From NCBI GenBank assembly GCA_963791325.1, contig CAWBRU010000018.1:310001-374000 (forward strand): a DNA stretch of 64,000 bases, written 5' to 3'. The notes under the pieces were generated by a model that was given only the letters and a program-made list of their open reading frames with translations, was not told where the DNA came from and searched no databases. The DNA comes from JBEVJK01 sp963791325. Lineage in GTDB: Bacteria; Pseudomonadota; Alphaproteobacteria; Rhizobiales; Rhizobiaceae. Positions 61,100 to 64,000 of the stretch are shown here, piece by piece (the stretch's first letter is position 1; each line of letters starts with the position of its first letter). Position numbers and translations under genes: made by a program.

Positions 61100-61648
61100 A
61101 TGAATCTCGTAAAATTGCCGACCATAACGAAGGGCCAGATTCGCGTGGTGGTCGAGACACCCAGAGGTGCGGCCGCCAAGCTGGCCTATCAGCCGAAGGC
61201 CCATGTCTTCGAGTATGCCAGGCCCCTTCCTGTGGGCAGCGTCTATCCCTACGATTGGGGCTTCATTCCATCCACGCTCGGTGAGGATGGCGACCCGCTG
61301 GATGGATTGGTCATCCACCAAGCGGCGACCCATCCGGGAGTGGTTATCAGATGCGACCTGCTTGGCGCCTTGCGCATCAAGCAGAAAGACAAGGGCAAAA
61401 GCCTGCGCAACGATCGGTATGTCTTCAGCCCGCATAAGGAAGATGCCCCTGATGAGCCGGCGGTCGCCGATCACGTACCCGAGCATCTAAGGCAGGAGAT
61501 CGAACAATTCTTCGAGGTGTCGATTCTCGGCACCGGCAAGACCATCAAATTCGAAGGGTGGATGGATGCAGCGGCGGCACGCAAGAATCTGAAGCGCGGC
61601 ATGAAAGCATTCCGCAGCGATCGGACCGGTGGCAGGGGAGATAGTTAG
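61100..61648 (+). CDS. Inorganic pyrophosphatase-like protein (divergent)
   Basis: This 182-residue soluble family I pyrophosphatase-like protein has the first metal motif intact in YPYDWGFIPSTLGEDGDPLD (three Asp, residues ~55-65). The second acidic motif (usually D-E-x-x-x-D-x-K) reads KDKGKSLRNDRYVF, so some metal ligands are lost. Activity on PPi is therefore uncertain; another phosphoryl substrate is possible. The start at 61100 (MNLVKLPTIT) follows AGAGAGG. Its stop overlaps the convergent MgtC-like stop. Confidence 0.75.
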   Translation: MNLVKLPTITKGQIRVVVETPRGAAAKLAYQPKAHVFEYARPLPVGSVYPYDWGFIPSTLGEDGDPLDGLVIHQAATHPGVVIRCDLLGALRIKQKDKGKSLRNDRYVFSPHKEDAPDEPAVADHVPEHLRQEIEQFFEVSILGTGKTIKFEGWMDAAAARKNLKRGMKAFRSDRTGGRGDS

Positions 61649-62361
61649 AGTTCCACGACCTCGAGCGATCGAACGAAATATCGGCTGCTCAGCAGAGCAA
61701 GAAGTGCGGAAGGCGGCTTCCCTTCGATCTCTTTTTGCTTCCAGGTGATCTCAAATCGCGATCTTATGCCACCGTCTTCCGCGACATGCTGCGAGACGAA
61801 TTTAGCTCTGTATCCATGCGTTCGAACAAGACTGTCGAGATCCGGCCAGTCCATTTCGGAGGCTTTTGCCTCGATCGTCAGCATCGCTCGCTGTTCGCGC
61901 GGAATCCGCCTATCGAACCACTTCAGCCCACCCAAGGCGAGAACCGCAATGGCCGTTGCGGCGATACCAAGCGGCCAGAGGCCTGCTCCAAAGCACAAAC
62001 CGATGACCGTGACCATCCACAAGGTTGCGGCTGTGGTCACCCCGACGACCAGCCTGCCTCGCTTCAAAATCGCGCCGCCGCCGATGAACCCGACACCCGT
62101 GAGGATGCCCAACGGAAGGCGGAGCACGTCAGCGGCGCCGAAAGAGTCGGCCGCTTTGCCGCTGAGCGAAAGCAGGAGGTTGGCTTCGACCATCGCCACA
62201 CATGCCGCAAGCCCGACCAGGATGGTCGTCCGAAACCCGGCCGCATGCCCGCGCAACTCCCTGTCAAGCCCGATCAAAGCCCCGGCAACAACGGTCATGA
62301 GCAGGCGTAGGGCGATGTCCTGCCATGTCGGATGAAACGGCATTTGCATGGGTATGTTCAC
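61645..62361 (-). CDS. MgtC/SapB family membrane protein
   Basis: This 238-residue protein has the MgtC opening LRLLMTVVAGALIGLDRELR followed by GHAAGFRTTILVGLAACVAM, and GVGFIGGGAILKRGRLVVGV. It has about five membrane helices and a soluble C-terminal domain (~75 residues, ACT-like in the family). MgtC proteins help bacteria live at low magnesium or in acid; some inhibit F-type ATPase. The two genes end within 3 bases of each other. Confidence 0.87.
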   Translation of the reverse strand: MNIPMQMPFHPTWQDIALRLLMTVVAGALIGLDRELRGHAAGFRTTILVGLAACVAMVEANLLLSLSGKAADSFGAADVLRLPLGILTGVGFIGGGAILKRGRLVVGVTTAATLWMVTVIGLCFGAGLWPLGIAATAIAVLALGGLKWFDRRIPREQRAMLTIEAKASEMDWPDLDSLVRTHGYRAKFVSQHVAEDGGIRSRFEITWKQKEIEGKPPSALLALLSSRYFVRSLEVVEL

Positions 62362-62746
62362 AGTTCGCCCTCCGGTGCGGTGATCGGTAGACTAGGACAG
62401 GCTTGTAGCAGCGAATGCGTCGAGCACGCTTCCCGCTCGGTTCGCAAGGCGTGAAAACAATCGATGCCGTGAACATCGGTCACAGCGTACCCCGCACGAC
62501 AGGCTGGTCTGAGGCAACGACCACTTCCTAGACCCCATCGACGCACCCACCCACGACCAGGCGTCATCTGTAAGCTCCGGTGGTGGTATCCTGGCAGTGA
62601 CGCACCGACGTACATCTTCTCCTGTTGGGAACGGCAAGGACGTCTCGTAATCTGCAACCCGGCGGCTACTCGCGTCTGACACCCCGGGCCAGTCCAGCCC
62701 TAAAGTTGGTTCTTACCAAAATTCTCGCTGGCGGCTGGTCACCAAC

Positions 62747-62798
62747 CACATCATTCGCAATGATGGGGTCGTCAGTTCGAGTCTGACAAGCGGCACCA
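62747..62798 (+). repeat. 3' fragment of a tRNA (tRNA-Thr-like), probable attachment-site remnant
   Basis: The plus strand carries an anticodon arm CATCA-TTCGCAA-TGATG, a T arm GTCAG-TTCGAGT-CTGAC and the acceptor end AAGCGGC-A-CCA, but no D arm or 5' acceptor strand. The sequence resembles alphaproteobacterial tRNA-Thr(CGT) 3' halves, although the loop reads CGC. It is read as another tRNA-derived attachment end. Around it, 62362-62740 and 62800-63060 contain no recognisable gene. Confidence 0.6.
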
Positions 62799-63061
62799 GC
62801 ACTTAGCTCCTTCTTGGCGGCGAAGCGCCAGCGTATGGGACACGACAGGGACACGACTTTCGCTTCTGAGCCGTTTGGCGCTTCCCAACCCGATCTGCTG
62901 TCCACCCAGGAAAGCCATATCAATGTCAGGCCTGTTACGAGCATCGGCCGGCAGACCCGCCAGGATGCTCGCAGACCTCCTCTCATATGAATGGTGCACG
63001 CTGCGCTCGCCTGGCACGCGATTTGCCTCATCGGCCGCATTGGTTGGGAAAGCGCGTCAGG

Positions 63062-63568
63062 ATGAAACACATGATCCCGCTTCGGGAAGGAGCTAGGCAG
63101 TTCGTCGCGGTGTTGTTCTACGCGTTGGTATCGACTGGGTGGATCGGCCTCCTCCCGGCCTACGCCGTCGACCAGTACCAAATCGACGGCGAGTTCGACG
63201 GCTGTGACTACGGGAAGCTTTACCCGCTGGTTGGTGGCGGCATCCTGGAGTGCCAGTCCATGGAGCTTTCGCTCGAGCTCAGTCCGCGTGTGATCGCCGA
63301 GGGCAGACAGGTCCTGATGATCGGCAACGAGCGGGTGGAGGGCTACCTTCACGATGGCCAAGTGTTCAGAACCAAGGTTTCCGACGAATTCGAGGGATGT
63401 GACTACGACAAGGTCTACCAACTGGACAACGGTCTGCTTTTCCAGTGTCGGACATATCACTTCCACTACGCCTACCGCCCCGACGTACGTATCACTGTAG
63501 TCGACGGTCGCCGGCCGATCGTGACGATCGACGGTGACGACTATCGCGGGGAACTGTTCCGCAGATAG
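63062..63568 (+). CDS. Secreted protein with two internal repeats
   Basis: This 168-residue protein has a signal peptide (FVAVLFYALVSTGWIGLLPA, cleavage near AYA-V). The mature part is an internal duplication: repeat 1 begins IDGEFDGCDYGKLYPL (Cys48, Cys64) and repeat 2 begins VSDEFEGCDYDKVYQL (Cys113, Cys129). Each is followed by a beta-rich stretch (RVIAEGRQVLMIGNERVEG / DVRITVVDGRRPIVTIDGD). Two cysteines per repeat suggest one disulfide each. The family is not recognised. The start at 63062 follows CAGGATG. Confidence 0.7.
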   Translation: MKHMIPLREGARQFVAVLFYALVSTGWIGLLPAYAVDQYQIDGEFDGCDYGKLYPLVGGGILECQSMELSLELSPRVIAEGRQVLMIGNERVEGYLHDGQVFRTKVSDEFEGCDYDKVYQLDNGLLFQCRTYHFHYAYRPDVRITVVDGRRPIVTIDGDDYRGELFRR

Positions 63569-63698
63569 CAAGCGAACTTTCTAGACTTGCCGGTAGAGCG
63601 CTGGCTCTGGGCCGGAAGTCTGCACAACCAAATGCCTCGATGTTTGAATGACAGAGCCCGGTCGGCAGTTCGATCGGCACATTTTTGAAAGGTATGAA

Positions 63699-64000
63699 AT
63701 GAAAATCGCTCCAACAGCCGTCTGTGTCGCACTCCTGGCCGCAGGCTGCACTAGCACAACCTCCACTTATTCAATGAAGGATCCGCACGATGAGAGCACC
63801 TTGAAGCTCTGCAGGGTCTGGAGTTCGACAACAGATCAGAGCTATCGAAATCGTGTCGCCCAGATCCTAGTCAAGCGCGGAGCCTCGGTGGAGAAATGCC
63901 AGCGACTTATCTCTTCAGACGACTCCACTGCCACCACGATAGCCATTGCCACCGCCGCAGCTGCCGGAGGCATCGCCGCCGCTAATAGCGGATACGGCGG
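63699..64000 (+). CDS. Lipoprotein, partial (runs off the right edge)
   Basis: The first ~100 codons are present. The lipoprotein signal MKIAPTAVCVALLAAGCTST gives Cys17. The mature part has LKLCRVWSSTTDQSYRNRVA and a later small-residue stretch ATTIAIATAAAAGGIAAANS that could be a membrane segment or glycine-zipper-like element. GAAAGG precedes the ATG. The family is not recognised. Confidence 0.6.
   Translation, partial: MKIAPTAVCVALLAAGCTSTTSTYSMKDPHDESTLKLCRVWSSTTDQSYRNRVAQILVKRGASVEKCQRLISSDDSTATTIAIATAAAAGGIAAANSGYG

Overview
The window reads as a GC-rich alphaproteobacterial chromosome of the order Hyphomicrobiales (Rhizobiales). The support is the housekeeping block with the alphaproteobacterial order rpsB-tsf-pyrH-frr-uppS-cdsA-rseP-bamA-lpxD-fabZ-lpxA-lpxI, an EipB (DUF1849) envelope protein, CTTGCA-N17-CTATAT type promoters, ECF11/ChrR and EcfG stress sigma systems, and DUF982, DUF6894 and DUF2382 genes. 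The genus cannot be fixed from the sequence alone.

Left part, 1-30.5 kb (core). Three blocks read mainly leftwards. (i) 1-11.5 kb holds translation factors, isoprenoid carrier and phospholipid synthesis, outer-membrane assembly and lipid A synthesis in one long series; dxr, often found between cdsA and rseP in relatives, is absent. (ii) 11.6-16.5 kb holds DUF4031, EipB and five rightward genes (RidA, glycerophosphodiesterase, FemAB-like acyltransferase, HIT, AhpD-like). (iii) 16.5-30.5 kb holds rpoC, rpoB, rplL, rplJ, rplA, rplK, nusG, secE, tRNA-Trp and tuf, closed by a good intrinsic terminator after rpoC. rpoC is not followed by rpsL, so the usual link to the str operon is broken.

Right part, 30.9 kb to the end (accessory). 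Just upstream of tuf lies a 48-bp piece of the 3' half of a tRNA-Gly(TCC). It recurs as a direct repeat at 40.4 kb, next to a frameshifted tyrosine integrase, and neither copy has the 5' half. This marks one or more islands inserted in a tRNA-Gly gene upstream of tuf. Island A (30.9-40.4 kb) carries an RpoE/ChrR-type sigma/anti-sigma pair with a divergent lipid-modification operon (flavoprotein, DUF1365, cyclopropane-fatty-acid-synthase-like methyltransferase, SDR), a decayed serine recombinase, a DUF1989 gene, and an ABC ATPase whose permease is cut off by the integrase.

The region from 40.4 to 64 kb carries OsmC plus a flavin monooxygenase, a TetR-controlled RND efflux operon with a one-base frameshift in each gene, and then a general-stress neighbourhood. 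That neighbourhood encodes an EcfG-type sigma factor and a NepR-like small protein. Six GGAAC-N16/17-(C/G)GTT sites, the EcfG promoter pattern, lie just upstream of the sigma gene, a 24-residue membrane peptide operon, a DUF4142 gene, an alcohol dehydrogenase/SDR pair and two small genes. An Hsp20 gene has a ROSE-type RNA thermometer. Fragments of IS5 transposase, DUF6894, glycosyltransferase, GST and DUF2382 genes, and a second tRNA 3' fragment at 62.75 kb, show repeated insertion and decay. The main proposal is that this accessory segment is a compact stress-response island with its own sigma factor and target promoters.
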